47,468 bases of DNA. Origin: Pontibacter silvestris. GTDB taxonomy: Bacteria > Bacteroidota > Bacteroidia > Cytophagales > Hymenobacteraceae. Made by a program: the position numbers and the translations under genes. The notes under the pieces are model-generated. The model was not told the origin of the DNA. It made no database searches and saw only the letters and a list, made by a program, of their open reading frames with translations. The stretch spans positions 1-47,468 of the forward strand of contig NZ_JAJJWI010000027.1 in NCBI RefSeq assembly GCF_020907275.1, read 5' to 3'. The stretch's first letter is position 1. Every line of letters begins with the position of its first letter. This document shows, piece after piece, positions 10,401-19,237 of this stretch.

Positions 10401-10602
10401 AACCTGCGCGGCCACCGCGGTATGGGCCAATAGAGCGCCATGCCAGGCCATTGTAAAGTTCAGGTGCAAAGGTGGTGCTAGCCGCTTTGTTCTTCTTTGA
10501 TTTTTGCTGCTGTGCCTCGCTCGGGTGCACAGCAACAAGTAGCGCTAGCGCAGGAGCTATAAGGTATTTTGATTTCCATTTTGCGCGTAATGCTGTTATC
10601 AT
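7408..10602 (-). CDS. Exported VPS10/sortilin-type BNR-repeat protein (copy 1)
   Basis: A 1064-residue exported protein built of WD40/YVTN/BNR-like beta-propeller repeats. Asp-box motifs recur, for example TTDGGSTWENI, SVDAGKTWQHV, STDGGKTWKRT, STDAGETWKEI and TRDGGKTWTNI. A C-terminal domain (about residues 800-1060) ends in helices. I start it at 10602 (MITALRAKWKSKY...) because a proper signal peptide, cleaved near PSEAQ, begins there; the frame is open to an upstream ATG at 10695, but that adds 31 residues that spoil the signal. Such proteins are usually annotated as sortilin-like or glycosyl hydrolase; no glycosidase active site is evident, so I prefer a binding or scaffold role. It is a paralog of the gene at 26260, and no T9SS C-terminal signal is seen. 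Confidence 0.85.
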   Translation of the reverse strand: MITALRAKWKSKYLIAPALALLVAVHPSEAQQQKSKKNKAASTTFAPELYNGLAWRSIGPYRGGRAGSVAGVSGKPNLYYFGATGGGVWRTTDGGSTWENISDGFFGGSIGAIAVSESDPNVIYVGEGEQTVRGNVSSGFGVWKSVDAGKTWQHVGLKNTRHIGRIRIHPQNPYIVYIAAMGDLYKSSEERGVYKSTDGGKTWKRTLFTNKDAGAVDLDINPSNERVLYASTWNVRRTPYSFSSGGPGSGLWKSTDAGETWKEISRNEGLPKGTLGIIGVAVSPANSERVYAMIEAEEGGMFRSDDSGLTWEKVNDDRNLRQRAWYYTRITADPKDEDVVYVMNVSYHRSKDGGRTFESANAPHGDHHDLWIAPEDPSRMVIADDGGAQVSTDGGMNWSSMMNQPTAQFYRVVTDNHFPYRIYGAQQDNSTVRISHRSGGYSITEEDWEETAGSESAHLAVDPTNPDIVYGGNYGGFLSRVDHSNGQERVINVWPDNPMGAGAEAMKYRFQWNFPILFSPNDPKKLYTTSNHVHVSTNEGQSWETISPDLTRNDSTKLGSSGGPITQDNTSVEYYGTIFAINESAVEPGIIWTGSDDGLIHLTRDGGKTWTNITPKNMPEWIMVNSIDPHPTVKGGAYVAATMYKSGDFRPYLYKTTDYGKTWTKITDGIADTHFTRVVRADQKRPGLLYAGTEYGMYVSFNDGQSWQPFQMNLPMVPITDLTIKNDNLIAATQGRGFWLIDDITPLHQLNATVANSKFHLYKPLDSYKMNGGSREASKTAGENHPGGVMIHYYLPQKPDTTTAVTLDIMDQQGKLIRSFASNAKEKKDKLEVKEGLNRFVWDMYYPDASRFDGMILWGARGVLAPKAVPGTYKAKLTVHNESKETDFVIVKDPRTKATQEDLQAQFAFLMEVRDKLTETHDAIKEIRTMRAQLNTLKVNLKGQGNNQDIVDEANAINKKITSIEEALYQTKNRSNQDPLNFPIRLNNKLANLVSQVSTGDFLPTDQAYEFKKELTAKIDEQLSLFKQVQQQDVPALNKLVKAKGVDYISVKEKAAPMPTSSLN

Positions 10603-11050
10603 AAGGTGATTCTTAATGGTTAAAAATTGGAAATTTGTTATTGTAAAGACATTATGCAAAGCCTTTTTGATAAACAATAAATTAGATATTTTCAAATTAC
10701 TATTGATTAATTAATTTTTTGTTAGTAAATATGAGTAAACTTTAACAATAATAAAATTTATAGAGGAATTATATGCTTTCAATTCTAAATAGTTTGGAAG
10801 TGTTGCTTAAGTTGATTCTGAATATAGTATTTATAAAACATTCCTCTATTTAATAGCGCGGGTATCTCTTTATAAATAATAGTTTGCTTGACCTTATTGA
10901 GGAGAGCTTTTCTTGATCAATAGGTTAATTCAATAACCATCTCAGGTAAAAGGAATAGCTAAATGCCACTTAACTTATGTTATGGGCTGTACTAGTTTAC
11001 CTTTATAGTACTGATTAATGATTCTGTTACGCAATTAATCTTAATGTTTT
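10603..11050. other. Divergent AT-rich intergenic region
   Basis: This is the upstream region shared by the VPS10-like gene (minus) and the AbgB-like amidohydrolase (plus). It is AT-rich with frequent stops in all frames. Both promoters must lie here, but I could not place a convincing -33/-7 pair of the Bacteroidota type (TTG and TAnnTTTG). No RNA gene or long hairpin was seen. Confidence 0.5.
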
Positions 11051-12724
11051 ATGAAAAAAAGCTTTACTCTATCTGATTGGCGCAACATCGTATCTGTTGG
11101 AACTGCGCTGTTGTGTATGCTCTTGTTTATGCCTGCTTCGCTGCTTGCGCAAAATAAAAAAGTCTCGTCAGCCAAGCTTGAGACGATGAAGAAGGAGCTA
11201 TCATCTGAAATTGACAAGCAACAGAAGCTGACACAGGAGATGGTAGATATGATTTTCAGCTTCGGAGAGCTTGGCTTTCAGGAAGAGGAAACATCACGTT
11301 ATCTCACCGATATTCTGGAAAAGAATGGCTTTACCATAGAGAAAGGTATAGCCGGCATACCGACTGCCTGGACAGCTAAATGGGGTTCCGGTAAACCTGT
11401 CATTGCCATAGGTAGTGATATTGACGGCATTCCAAAAGCCTCACAGAAACCAGGCGTAGCCTATCATGACCCAATAGTGGAGGGTGCCCCAGGGCATGGA
11501 GAAGGCCATAATGCCGGACAGGCTTTAAATGTAACAGCGATGCTGGCGCTAAAAAAGATTATGGAACGTGAAGGCCTGTCTGGTACACTGGTTCTTTGGC
11601 CTGGGGTAGCAGAAGAGTTAGTTGCCACGAAGGCATATTTTATTCGTGATGGATATTTTAAAGATATAGATGCCTGCATCTTTACACATGTGGGCAACAA
11701 CCTGGGTGTGTCTTATGGCGATGCCGGTAATAATGGTTTAGTGTCTGTTGAGTTTAGCTTTGACGGGCAGGCAGCACACGGAGCTGGGGCACCATGGCGC
11801 GGTAAGAGTTCGCTGGATGCTGTGGAACTGATGAATGTCGGCTGGAATTACCATCGGGAGCACCTGGAGCCGACGCAGCGTTCCCATTACGTGGTGACCG
11901 ATGGCGGGGATCAGCCTAATGTAGTGCCATCTAAAGCTTCTGTCTGGTACTATTTCAGAGAGCGTACTTACCCCAAGATTACGGCTATGTATGATGATGC
12001 CGTAAAAATTGCAGAGGGAGCTGCCATGATGACTGGTACTACTATGTCTTATAGGGTTTTAGGTAGTGCATGGCCTGGGCATTTTAACAAACCTATTGCC
12101 GAAGCGATGTATGAAAACATGAAAAAGGTGGGCTTGCCTAAGTGGAGCGAAGAAGACCAGACATTAGCCCGTGCTGTGCAGAAAGAGGTGAATGCCCCTA
12201 AAACAGACAGAGATGGGGAGCCGATAGACGGCTTGGCTACAGAACTGGATTCTCTTGGCTTGCCGGTGAAGTTTTCGATGGGAGGTGGTTCTGATGATAT
12301 TGCTGACATTGCCTGGAATGTGCCAACAGTTGTGTTACGGTTTCCTTCTAACATACCTGGTTTACCTGGCCACCATTGGGCCAATGCCATTTCTATGGCT
12401 ACGCCAATTGCACATAAAGGCGTGACGGCTGGTGCCAAAGCGGAGGCTATGACTATACTGGACATGCTGATTAAGCCCGAAATTGTAAAAAATGCCTGGG
12501 CATATCATTCTAATGTACAGACAAAAGACACCAAATATACGCCACTGATTTCAGAAACTGATAAGCCTGCCATTCACCTGAATAAAGAGATTATGACAAC
12601 GTATCGTCCTGAAATGAAAAAGTATTACTACGATCCTTCCAAGTACAAAACTTATCTGGAACAGCTGGGAATCGAGTACCCTACACTACAACCAACGGGT
12701 AAAGCCCAAGGCTCCACAGAATAA
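11051..12724 (+). CDS. Exported AbgB-like M20 amidohydrolase with altered metal motif
   Basis: A 557-residue M20-family hydrolase with a signal peptide (residues 1-34, cleaved after SLLAQ). The motif order is that of p-aminobenzoyl-glutamate hydrolase subunit AbgB and related amidohydrolases: GSDIDGIPK (121-129), GHGEGHNAGQ (148-157), the Glu pair in GVAEELVATK, the lid/dimerisation domain (QAAHGAGAPWRGKSSLDAVE), and GGGSDDIADIAWNVPT near the C-terminus. In typical M20D enzymes the second motif is HxCGHD/N; here the Cys position is Glu151. It should cut an amide bond in a small N-acyl or peptide substrate in the periplasm. It is a paralog of 17672-19111 and opens a run of same-strand hydrolases, with 141 bases to the next gene. 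The substrate is unknown. Confidence 0.85.
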   Translation: MKKSFTLSDWRNIVSVGTALLCMLLFMPASLLAQNKKVSSAKLETMKKELSSEIDKQQKLTQEMVDMIFSFGELGFQEEETSRYLTDILEKNGFTIEKGIAGIPTAWTAKWGSGKPVIAIGSDIDGIPKASQKPGVAYHDPIVEGAPGHGEGHNAGQALNVTAMLALKKIMEREGLSGTLVLWPGVAEELVATKAYFIRDGYFKDIDACIFTHVGNNLGVSYGDAGNNGLVSVEFSFDGQAAHGAGAPWRGKSSLDAVELMNVGWNYHREHLEPTQRSHYVVTDGGDQPNVVPSKASVWYYFRERTYPKITAMYDDAVKIAEGAAMMTGTTMSYRVLGSAWPGHFNKPIAEAMYENMKKVGLPKWSEEDQTLARAVQKEVNAPKTDRDGEPIDGLATELDSLGLPVKFSMGGGSDDIADIAWNVPTVVLRFPSNIPGLPGHHWANAISMATPIAHKGVTAGAKAEAMTILDMLIKPEIVKNAWAYHSNVQTKDTKYTPLISETDKPAIHLNKEIMTTYRPEMKKYYYDPSKYKTYLEQLGIEYPTLQPTGKAQGSTE

Positions 12725-12865
12725 ACCATAACCCTTTTGAATGCAGGTACGCTTGGCTCCAGAGTTGCAAGATTTGCTTGCGTCTAGATAATCATCCTTA
12801 CCAGGATGAGGTAGCTTGTCTTCAGGAGGCCCCGAATTATCTTCTAACAGATTAATAGTTTGCTT

Positions 12866-15800
12866 ATGAATCGAAGATTACTGCAAAATTCCTCGCTGTT
12901 TGTTAGTCGTAAAGCATTAGGCAAAGCTTTACCTGTCCTGTTAATACACATGTGTAGCGTTTCTGCTTTTGCCTTTTCACCGACAAGCTCACCGCTTGAT
13001 GATTCTATTCGGGTTACCCTCACAGAGGGGACGAACATGGCCATAGACCTCTCGCCAGACAAGAAAACAATTGTAATGGATTTACAGGGGACTATCTGGG
13101 CAATGCCTGTGGGTGGGGGAGACGCAAAGGCGCTGACAGATGCTTTGGGAGACAGTCGGCAGCCTGCCTGGTCACCGGATGGCAGCCGTGTTGCTTTCCA
13201 TTCGTACCGTGATGGAAATTACCATATATGGACAGTAAACAAAAACGGGACTGGCCTAGAGCAAATTACTACTGGAATTTATGACGACCGGGAGCCGCAC
13301 TGGTCGCCGGATGGCAAAAGTCTTGTGTTTTCATCTGACCGTGGTGGAAACTATGATGTGTGGCAGATTGAGCTGGCCTCGGGCAATCTGAAACAACTTA
13401 CTGATAATCCTGCCAATGACTACTATCCTGCCTTTGCTGCCGATGGAAAGCAGATAGCCTTTGTGTCAGAGCGTACAGAAGCACCGGGTATATATGCTCT
13501 TTCATTGGAAGGAAAGGAGCAGTTACTTATTCCAAGCGAGTCTAAATTGGCAGCTCCTTCCTGGCATCCTAACAATTCACAGGTACTGTACAATGCCCTC
13601 TCACAGCATGGCCAAAGCCGACTGGAAGCTGCTATGTTAGGAGATGGCGGAGGGCAAACTATATCTGATGCATCCGAAGATGTTTTTCCTTTTCGGGTAA
13701 GCTGGATATCTCCGATAGAGTTCCTTTACACGGCTGATGGTAAAATCAAGCGGCGTAAGTTGGGTAAGAAAAGCACCCAGACTGTTCCCTTCAAAGCAGT
13801 TGTTGCGCTGTACAGACCTGCCTATCCGCGTAAAGCTTACACTTTCGATAATGTAGCACCACAGCCAGTGCAGGGTATCAGAGGAGCTTCTGTTGCTCCA
13901 GATGGGAAGCGTATTGTTTTTTCTGCATTAAGCGATTTGTGGGTTTTGGAGAAAGGAAAACGGAAACCTGTTGCGCTTACGCATGATGCATATGTGGAGG
14001 TTGATCCTGCCTGGTCACCGGATGGCACGAAACTGGCATACGTGTCAGACCGGAACGGGAGCATGGATTTGTGGATTCGGGACCTTGAAACAGGGGATGA
14101 GCGCCTGTTAACAGACTTGCCAAATGATTTGAACTTTCCTTCCTGGTCGCCGGACGGGGCACGCATTGCCTTTTACGAGGGAGACTTGCGCAATGCCTGG
14201 GGGAGGGGAACCTTAAATGCAGTAGAGGTGGGCTCCGGTAAAGTAGTTAAGCTGCATGAGTCGATGTTTGTGCCAGGGCAGCCGAGTTGGTCTGCCGACG
14301 GAAAAACCATTGCTATTTCTGCTTTGGAGGTTTATTCTTCAAGGTATAGAGAAGGCATAAGTAAGTTTCTTCTAGTTTCGCTTGACGGGCAGCCGGATAG
14401 GTATGTGTCTCCAGTGCCGGAGCGTTCGCTTGGTACAAGAGGTAAAAATGGGCCTGTGTGGTCACCGGACGGCAGCATGATGGCTTATACTTTAGACGGT
14501 GTGCTGTGGGTAGTGCCGGTAGATAAACTTGGAACTATAACAGGGCCACCTAAACGGCTGACAAACGAGTTGGCAGAAGTACCTGGCTGGGCTGCAGATT
14601 CTAAGAGCATTGTGTTTCTGGCTACGGATGCTCTGAAACAGGTTTACCTGGCTGACGGGCATATAGAGTCCATTCCTATGGATTTTACCTGGCAGTATAA
14701 GCAACCAACAGGCCGTAAAGTAATTCACGCAGGTAAGCTTTTTGATGGGCGCGCTTCAACTTACCAGACTAATGTAGATATTATTGTGGAAGGCAACCGT
14801 ATTAAGGAAATTCTGCCGCACCAGGCTGGGCGACAAGGAACTTTAATAGATGCTTCTGATAAAACAGTTATTCCCGGCTTGTTCGAAATGCACACGCACC
14901 AGAGCGAAATGGCCGGAGAAAAGCTGGGGCGTCTGTGGTTGTCTTACGGTATTACTTCTCTGCGCGAAACAGGTGCCGATCCTTATGATGCAATAGAGCG
15001 GAAAGAGTCATGGAACAGCGGTGCCCGCAAAGGCCCTCGCGAATTTTTTACAGGTGGCCTGACTGATGGCAGCCGCATTTACTATGGCCTTGCTACCAGC
15101 ATTAACTCCGGTGCACAACTAGAACTGGAACTGGAGCGAACAAAGCGCCTGGGCTACGACCTTATTAAGACCTACGTGCGTATGCCAGACCTGATGCAGG
15201 AACGTATTACAGCTTATGCCCACTCCATCGGTATACCTGTTTCTTCCCATGAAATTTATCCTGCCACACGTTATGGCGTAGATGCCGTGGAGCATATTGG
15301 CGGCACCAGCCGCCGGGGGTATTCACCTAAAATCACGTCTACAAATCATACTTATCAGGATGTGACTGAACTGCTGGCAAAGTCTGGCATGAATATAACC
15401 CCAACAGCTTCTTTGCAAGGAGGCTTTTATGTAATGGCAGGGAAAGACCCGAACTTCTTTGAGAACAGGCAGTTTAAAGCTTTTTACTCAGAAGCCTATG
15501 CTAAAGAGCTTAAAGAGGGTGCCACACAGGTAACTAAGATGTTCCCGGGCTATATTTCTAACTTCGGTAATATTCAGCAAACTGTAAAAGCCTTGTTAGT
15601 GGCAGGTGCCAGGGTAACCACAGGTACCGACAGCCCTTTTATACCTTACGGCATGGGTTTGCACACGGAGTTACAAAGCTGGGTAGACGGTGGCGTTTCT
15701 CCTTATGAGGCCTTACGCTCAGCCACACTTTGGGCCGCCGAAGCTGTAGGGGTGAGCAAAGACCTGGGCTCTATTGAACCGGGTAAACTGGCGGATCTGG

Positions 15801-15919
15801 TAATTGTAAACGGTGATCCCCTGGCCCATATCCAAGATGCCTGGAATGTGGAAACAGTGTTGAAAAACGGCGAAGTTCACCAGATAGAGGATTTGCTTAA
15901 AAGGCCTTCTGGTAATTAA
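12866..15919 (+). CDS. Exported PD40 beta-propeller / metal-dependent amidohydrolase fusion
   Basis: A 1017-residue two-part protein. I place the start at ATG 12866; a TTG six bases upstream is in frame but less likely. A signal peptide ends near VSAFAF. Residues about 45-600 carry TolB-like PD40 repeats, seen as repeated WSPDG motifs (QPAWSPDGSRVAFHS, EPHWSPDGKSLVFSS, DPAWSPDGTKLAYVS, FPSWSPDGARIAFYE, GPVWSPDGSMMAYTL). Residues about 615-1015 form an amidohydrolase TIM barrel: HTH (His676, His678), the Lys in LIKTYVRMPD that would be carboxylated, His in SSHE, His in VEHIGG, and Asp in TGTDSPF. All metal ligands expected of the imidazolonepropionase/isoaspartyl-dipeptidase type fold are present. 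The likely role is periplasmic hydrolysis of a dipeptide or cyclic amide, with the propeller for binding. Confidence 0.88.
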   Translation: MNRRLLQNSSLFVSRKALGKALPVLLIHMCSVSAFAFSPTSSPLDDSIRVTLTEGTNMAIDLSPDKKTIVMDLQGTIWAMPVGGGDAKALTDALGDSRQPAWSPDGSRVAFHSYRDGNYHIWTVNKNGTGLEQITTGIYDDREPHWSPDGKSLVFSSDRGGNYDVWQIELASGNLKQLTDNPANDYYPAFAADGKQIAFVSERTEAPGIYALSLEGKEQLLIPSESKLAAPSWHPNNSQVLYNALSQHGQSRLEAAMLGDGGGQTISDASEDVFPFRVSWISPIEFLYTADGKIKRRKLGKKSTQTVPFKAVVALYRPAYPRKAYTFDNVAPQPVQGIRGASVAPDGKRIVFSALSDLWVLEKGKRKPVALTHDAYVEVDPAWSPDGTKLAYVSDRNGSMDLWIRDLETGDERLLTDLPNDLNFPSWSPDGARIAFYEGDLRNAWGRGTLNAVEVGSGKVVKLHESMFVPGQPSWSADGKTIAISALEVYSSRYREGISKFLLVSLDGQPDRYVSPVPERSLGTRGKNGPVWSPDGSMMAYTLDGVLWVVPVDKLGTITGPPKRLTNELAEVPGWAADSKSIVFLATDALKQVYLADGHIESIPMDFTWQYKQPTGRKVIHAGKLFDGRASTYQTNVDIIVEGNRIKEILPHQAGRQGTLIDASDKTVIPGLFEMHTHQSEMAGEKLGRLWLSYGITSLRETGADPYDAIERKESWNSGARKGPREFFTGGLTDGSRIYYGLATSINSGAQLELELERTKRLGYDLIKTYVRMPDLMQERITAYAHSIGIPVSSHEIYPATRYGVDAVEHIGGTSRRGYSPKITSTNHTYQDVTELLAKSGMNITPTASLQGGFYVMAGKDPNFFENRQFKAFYSEAYAKELKEGATQVTKMFPGYISNFGNIQQTVKALLVAGARVTTGTDSPFIPYGMGLHTELQSWVDGGVSPYEALRSATLWAAEAVGVSKDLGSIEPGKLADLVIVNGDPLAHIQDAWNVETVLKNGEVHQIEDLLKRPSGN

Positions 15920-15932
15920 GCCTCTTGATTAG

Positions 15933-15976
15933 AAATCGTGTAGAACCTTTGTGTTTACTTAACACGATTTATTTTT
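15933..15976 (+). terminator. Likely terminator after the amidohydrolase fusion gene
   Basis: aaatcgtgt (15933-15941) pairs perfectly with acacgattt (15962-15970) around a 20-base loop and is followed by attttta. It lies 14 bases after the stop. The stem is short, so read-through into the next hydrolase gene is possible. Confidence 0.5.
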
Positions 15977-16015
15977 ATATCAGAATATAAGAACATACTT
16001 TTCTCTTCTACAAAA

Positions 16016-17587
16016 ATGTTATTCAACAACTTTGATTTCTGCCTGTATACCAAAGCAGGTAAACATACTTTTCTTAAGTCGTTCCTCTTTACTTCGGTGC
16101 TGCTGTTCGGCGGTAGCGCCTCAGCACAAAAGCTAAGCCCTAAAAGAATGGATGTGTTGGTGGCAAAGCATATGGTGCCAGCTGTAGAAGAGCTAAAAGA
16201 TTATGTCGCGCTACCAAACGATGCCGTAAACCCGGATGACATTCTGAAAAATGTAACATGGGCCGAGAATGCCTTTGGTAAGCGAGGGTTTCAGACTACT
16301 GTGCTACAGAATACGCAGCTCCCCTTGTTACTGGCTGAAAAGTCTTTTCCTAAAGCCTCTAAAACAATCCTGTTTTATTTTCATCTGGACGGCCAGCCGG
16401 TAAGGGCAAACGAATGGCAGCAGAAAAACCCATATCAAATGGTACTGAGAGGCAAAGGAGAAGATGGCGCTTATCAAGACCTGAACTGGAACGCGCTGCA
16501 AGCCAACATAAACGACGATTGGCGTGTCTTTGGCCGTTCCACCTCTGACGACAAAGGCCCTATTATTATGCTGTTGCAGGCACTCGATATACTGCAGTCA
16601 GAAAATCAAAACCCACTGTTCAACATAAAGGTAGTGCTGGACCCTGCTGAGGAAAAAGGCTCTCCAGGTCTGGAAGAGGCCTTGGAAAAATATAAAAACA
16701 GGTTCCAGTCTGATTATATGATTGTGATGGATGGCCCAATGCACTCCTCTAACAGGCCTACGCTTACGCTGGGTTGTAGAGGAAGCGCTGGCTTTACCAT
16801 TACCACCTATGGCCCCATCACGCCACAACACAGTGGGCACTACGGCAATTATGCTCCCAATCCGGGGTTTCGTCTGGCAAAGGTAATTGCCTCTATGAAG
16901 GATGAGCAGGGGCGTGTGCTGGTAGAGGACTTTTATGATGGCATTTCTTTCGACGAGGAAGCTAAAAGCGTTATGGCAGCAGTACCGGATAATAAAGGAG
17001 ATATAAATGCCAGGTTAGTAATTGCCGAGGAAGAAAAAGTAGGAAGCAATTATCAGGAGTCGTTACAGTATCCTTCCCTTAACATTAGGGGGATGCGCTC
17101 CGCTGTGGTAGGTAAGGGAGGCGGTACCATTATACCGGAAGAAGCGGTGGCCTCTTTCGATATTCGCCTGGTACCCGAGACAGACGGGCAGCGAATGGTT
17201 GATCTGGTAAAAAAGCATATCGAGAAGCAGGGCTTTGCTGTGCTGGACCATGAGCCAGGCACAGAAGAAAGAATGAAGTACGCGCAAATAGTCTACATGC
17301 AGGGCAATGCCGGAACACCTGCTTTCAGAACAGACATTAACACTCCGATAAGCAACTGGCTTCGCAAAGCTTTGGCAAAAAACTTCGATAAAGATCCTGT
17401 AGTTATCCGAATAATGGGCGGTACTGTGCCTGTGGTGCCTTTTGTGCAGGCGCTGAATGTGCCTACAGTGCTGGTACCCTTGGTAAACATTGATAATAAC
17501 CAACATAGCCCCAACGAAAACCTCAGGCTGGGAAACTTGCGCATGGGCATGAAGACGTGCCTTTCTATTCTTACTTCTCCTATTTGA
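16016..17587 (+). CDS. Exported M20 family metallopeptidase
   Basis: A 523-residue M20/M25/M40-family peptidase. The N-terminus carries a signal peptide (hydrophobic core about residues 20-32, cleaved after GSASAQ). Catalytic and metal motifs are complete: FHLDG (His123, Asp125), GRSTSDDKGP (173-182) with the bridging Asp, DPAEEKGSPG with the Glu pair at 212-213, and NQHSPNEN near the C-terminus with the last His. An insertion holds the lid/dimerisation domain (about 260-400). The family cuts dipeptides or removes acyl groups from amino acids using two zinc ions. It lies 96 bases after the previous hydrolase and 84 bases before the next, all on the same strand. The substrate is not predictable from sequence. 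Confidence 0.87.
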   Translation: MLFNNFDFCLYTKAGKHTFLKSFLFTSVLLFGGSASAQKLSPKRMDVLVAKHMVPAVEELKDYVALPNDAVNPDDILKNVTWAENAFGKRGFQTTVLQNTQLPLLLAEKSFPKASKTILFYFHLDGQPVRANEWQQKNPYQMVLRGKGEDGAYQDLNWNALQANINDDWRVFGRSTSDDKGPIIMLLQALDILQSENQNPLFNIKVVLDPAEEKGSPGLEEALEKYKNRFQSDYMIVMDGPMHSSNRPTLTLGCRGSAGFTITTYGPITPQHSGHYGNYAPNPGFRLAKVIASMKDEQGRVLVEDFYDGISFDEEAKSVMAAVPDNKGDINARLVIAEEEKVGSNYQESLQYPSLNIRGMRSAVVGKGGGTIIPEEAVASFDIRLVPETDGQRMVDLVKKHIEKQGFAVLDHEPGTEERMKYAQIVYMQGNAGTPAFRTDINTPISNWLRKALAKNFDKDPVVIRIMGGTVPVVPFVQALNVPTVLVPLVNIDNNQHSPNENLRLGNLRMGMKTCLSILTSPI

Positions 17588-17671
17588 TTGAGTATAGCAG
17601 ATCGCTTCTCTCAAGGTTCCTGTTAAGATAGAAGAATATACATTTTATTAATCGAACCTATTTACTTATAC

Positions 17672-19111
17672 ATGAAAAAGAAATTTACCCTGTTAAGTCT
17701 TTTATGCTGCCTGTCTGTTGCCTCTTTAGCGCAACAAGATGCTGGTAAAGATCAACTCATAACTTCTATTAGCAAACAGGAAGCAGCTTATGCTAAAGTA
17801 GCCAGAAAAATATGGGATTATGCTGAAGTAGGCTATCAGGAGGAGAAAAGTGCTGCTTTACTACAGGAAGAGTTAAAGAAAGCCGGTTTTACAGTAAAGG
17901 CCGGAGTGGCGGATATGCCCACGTCCTTTACTGCAACGTATGGTAATGGTGAGCCCGTTATAGCTATTCTGGCAGAATATGATGCTCTGCCTGGTTTGTC
18001 ACAGGCCGATACGCCTGAGCAGAAAGCAATAACACCCGGAGCTGCCGGGCATGGCTGCGGGCACCATTTATTTGGAACAGGGTCAGTAGCAGCAGGTATA
18101 GCCGTCAAGGACTGGCTGAAAAGCTCAGGCACGAAAGGTACTATTAGAGTATATGGTACACCGGCAGAAGAAGGTGGTGCCGGTAAAGTGTATATGGTGC
18201 GTGCCGGCTTGTTTAATGATGTAGATGCCGTACTGCACTGGCACCCTAGCAGTGCCAATAGTGCCAGCGCCTCATCTTCTCTGGCCAATAAATCTGCCAA
18301 GTTCAGGTTTTATGGAGCAGCTGCCCATGCGGCGGCATCACCAGAAAAAGGCCGATCTGCACTGGACGGTGTGGAGGCTATGAACAACATGGTGAATATG
18401 ATGCGCGAGCATATTCCTTCTGATACCAGAATCCATTATGTGATTACCAAAGGGGGAGAAGCGCCTAATGTAGTACCTGCCTTTGCTGAAGTATACTACT
18501 ATGTGCGGCACCCGGAGATGCAAACTGTTAAAGATATTTTTGACAGGGTAGAAAAAACTGCCAGAGGAGCCGCTTTAGGCACAGACACTAAGATGGAATA
18601 TGAAGTTATTCATGGCATTTACAATGTCTTACCAAATGAGACACTTTCTAAGCTGATGGATAACAATCTGCGCTTGATTGGAGGTGTCTCATACACAGAA
18701 GATGAAAAAGCTTTTGCGGCTAAAATTCAGACTACCTTTACAGGTAATGTGCCTACCGTATCAGAAGCAGCCGAAATTGAGCCTTTCAAGGTGGAACTAA
18801 AAGGGAGTGGAGGTTCTACGGATGTGGGAGATGTAAGCTGGGCTGTGCCTACAGCTGGCATGACCTCGGCTACCTGGGTGCCAGGAACCTCTGCACATAG
18901 TTGGCAGGCTGTTGCGGCTGGAGGTACCAGTATTGGTACTAAAGGTATGATGGTGGCTGCTAAAACTCTGGCTCTTACAGCATATGATATTTTTAAAAAT
19001 CCTGCTGTAGTGAAAGAAGCAAGCCAGGAGCTGGCTCAGAAGAGAGGAAATGACTTTAAGTATGAAGCGCTTCTAGGAGATAGAAAGCCTGCGCTGGATT
19101 ACCGAAAATAA
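17672..19111 (+). CDS. Exported AbgB-like M20 amidohydrolase (second copy)
   Basis: A 479-residue amidohydrolase with a signal peptide (1-20, cleaved after SLAQ). Motifs: LAEYDALPGLSQ (about 97-108), GHGCGHHLFG (126-135) with the metal-binding Cys129, GTPAEEGGAG with the Glu pair, HWHPSS, and the C-terminal GGSTDVGDVSWAVPT and GTSAHSWQ. This is the layout of AbgB/p-aminobenzoyl-glutamate hydrolase-like enzymes. In contrast to the paralog at 11051 it keeps the Cys in the second motif, but has His where M20D enzymes have Asp or Asn. It is expected to hydrolyse an N-acyl amino acid or small amide in the periplasm. It is last of four co-directional hydrolase genes and converges on the M20D gene, with a terminator between them. 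Confidence 0.87.
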   Translation: MKKKFTLLSLLCCLSVASLAQQDAGKDQLITSISKQEAAYAKVARKIWDYAEVGYQEEKSAALLQEELKKAGFTVKAGVADMPTSFTATYGNGEPVIAILAEYDALPGLSQADTPEQKAITPGAAGHGCGHHLFGTGSVAAGIAVKDWLKSSGTKGTIRVYGTPAEEGGAGKVYMVRAGLFNDVDAVLHWHPSSANSASASSSLANKSAKFRFYGAAAHAAASPEKGRSALDGVEAMNNMVNMMREHIPSDTRIHYVITKGGEAPNVVPAFAEVYYYVRHPEMQTVKDIFDRVEKTARGAALGTDTKMEYEVIHGIYNVLPNETLSKLMDNNLRLIGGVSYTEDEKAFAAKIQTTFTGNVPTVSEAAEIEPFKVELKGSGGSTDVGDVSWAVPTAGMTSATWVPGTSAHSWQAVAAGGTSIGTKGMMVAAKTLALTAYDIFKNPAVVKEASQELAQKRGNDFKYEALLGDRKPALDYRK

Positions 19112-19193
19112 GTTCTCGCTATACTTAAGTAGGATAGCAGTTGCACTTAAATATCTTAGTCAGCTGTGTGCCCTTATGGAAAAGGAAAAAATA

Positions 19194-19231
19194 AAGGCCT
19201 GCTTACATCTATACCAGATGGAGCAGGCCTT
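19194..19231. terminator. Bidirectional terminator between convergent M20 genes
   Basis: aaggcctgct (19194-19203) pairs perfectly with agcaggcctt (19222-19231), and an inner stem catct/agatg (19206-19210 with 19216-19220) closes a 5-base loop. It is six bases from the stop of the minus-strand gene and serves both directions. Confidence 0.75.
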
Positions 19232-19237
19232 ACTTTG

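Noticed and set aside
7408..10602. Glycosyl hydrolase role for the BNR-repeat proteins
   Set aside because: Asp-boxes are structural; no sialidase Arg triad, Tyr/Glu pair or other glycosidase site was found, so the common annotation is not adopted.
10603..10695. Longer N-terminus of the VPS10-like protein starting at ATG 10695
   Set aside because: The extra 31 residues would precede and bury a normal signal peptide that begins at 10602.
17063..17614. 183-codon open frame on the minus strand inside the M20 peptidase gene
   Set aside because: It is antisense to an intact M20 gene with complete active-site motifs and its translation resembles no protein family.
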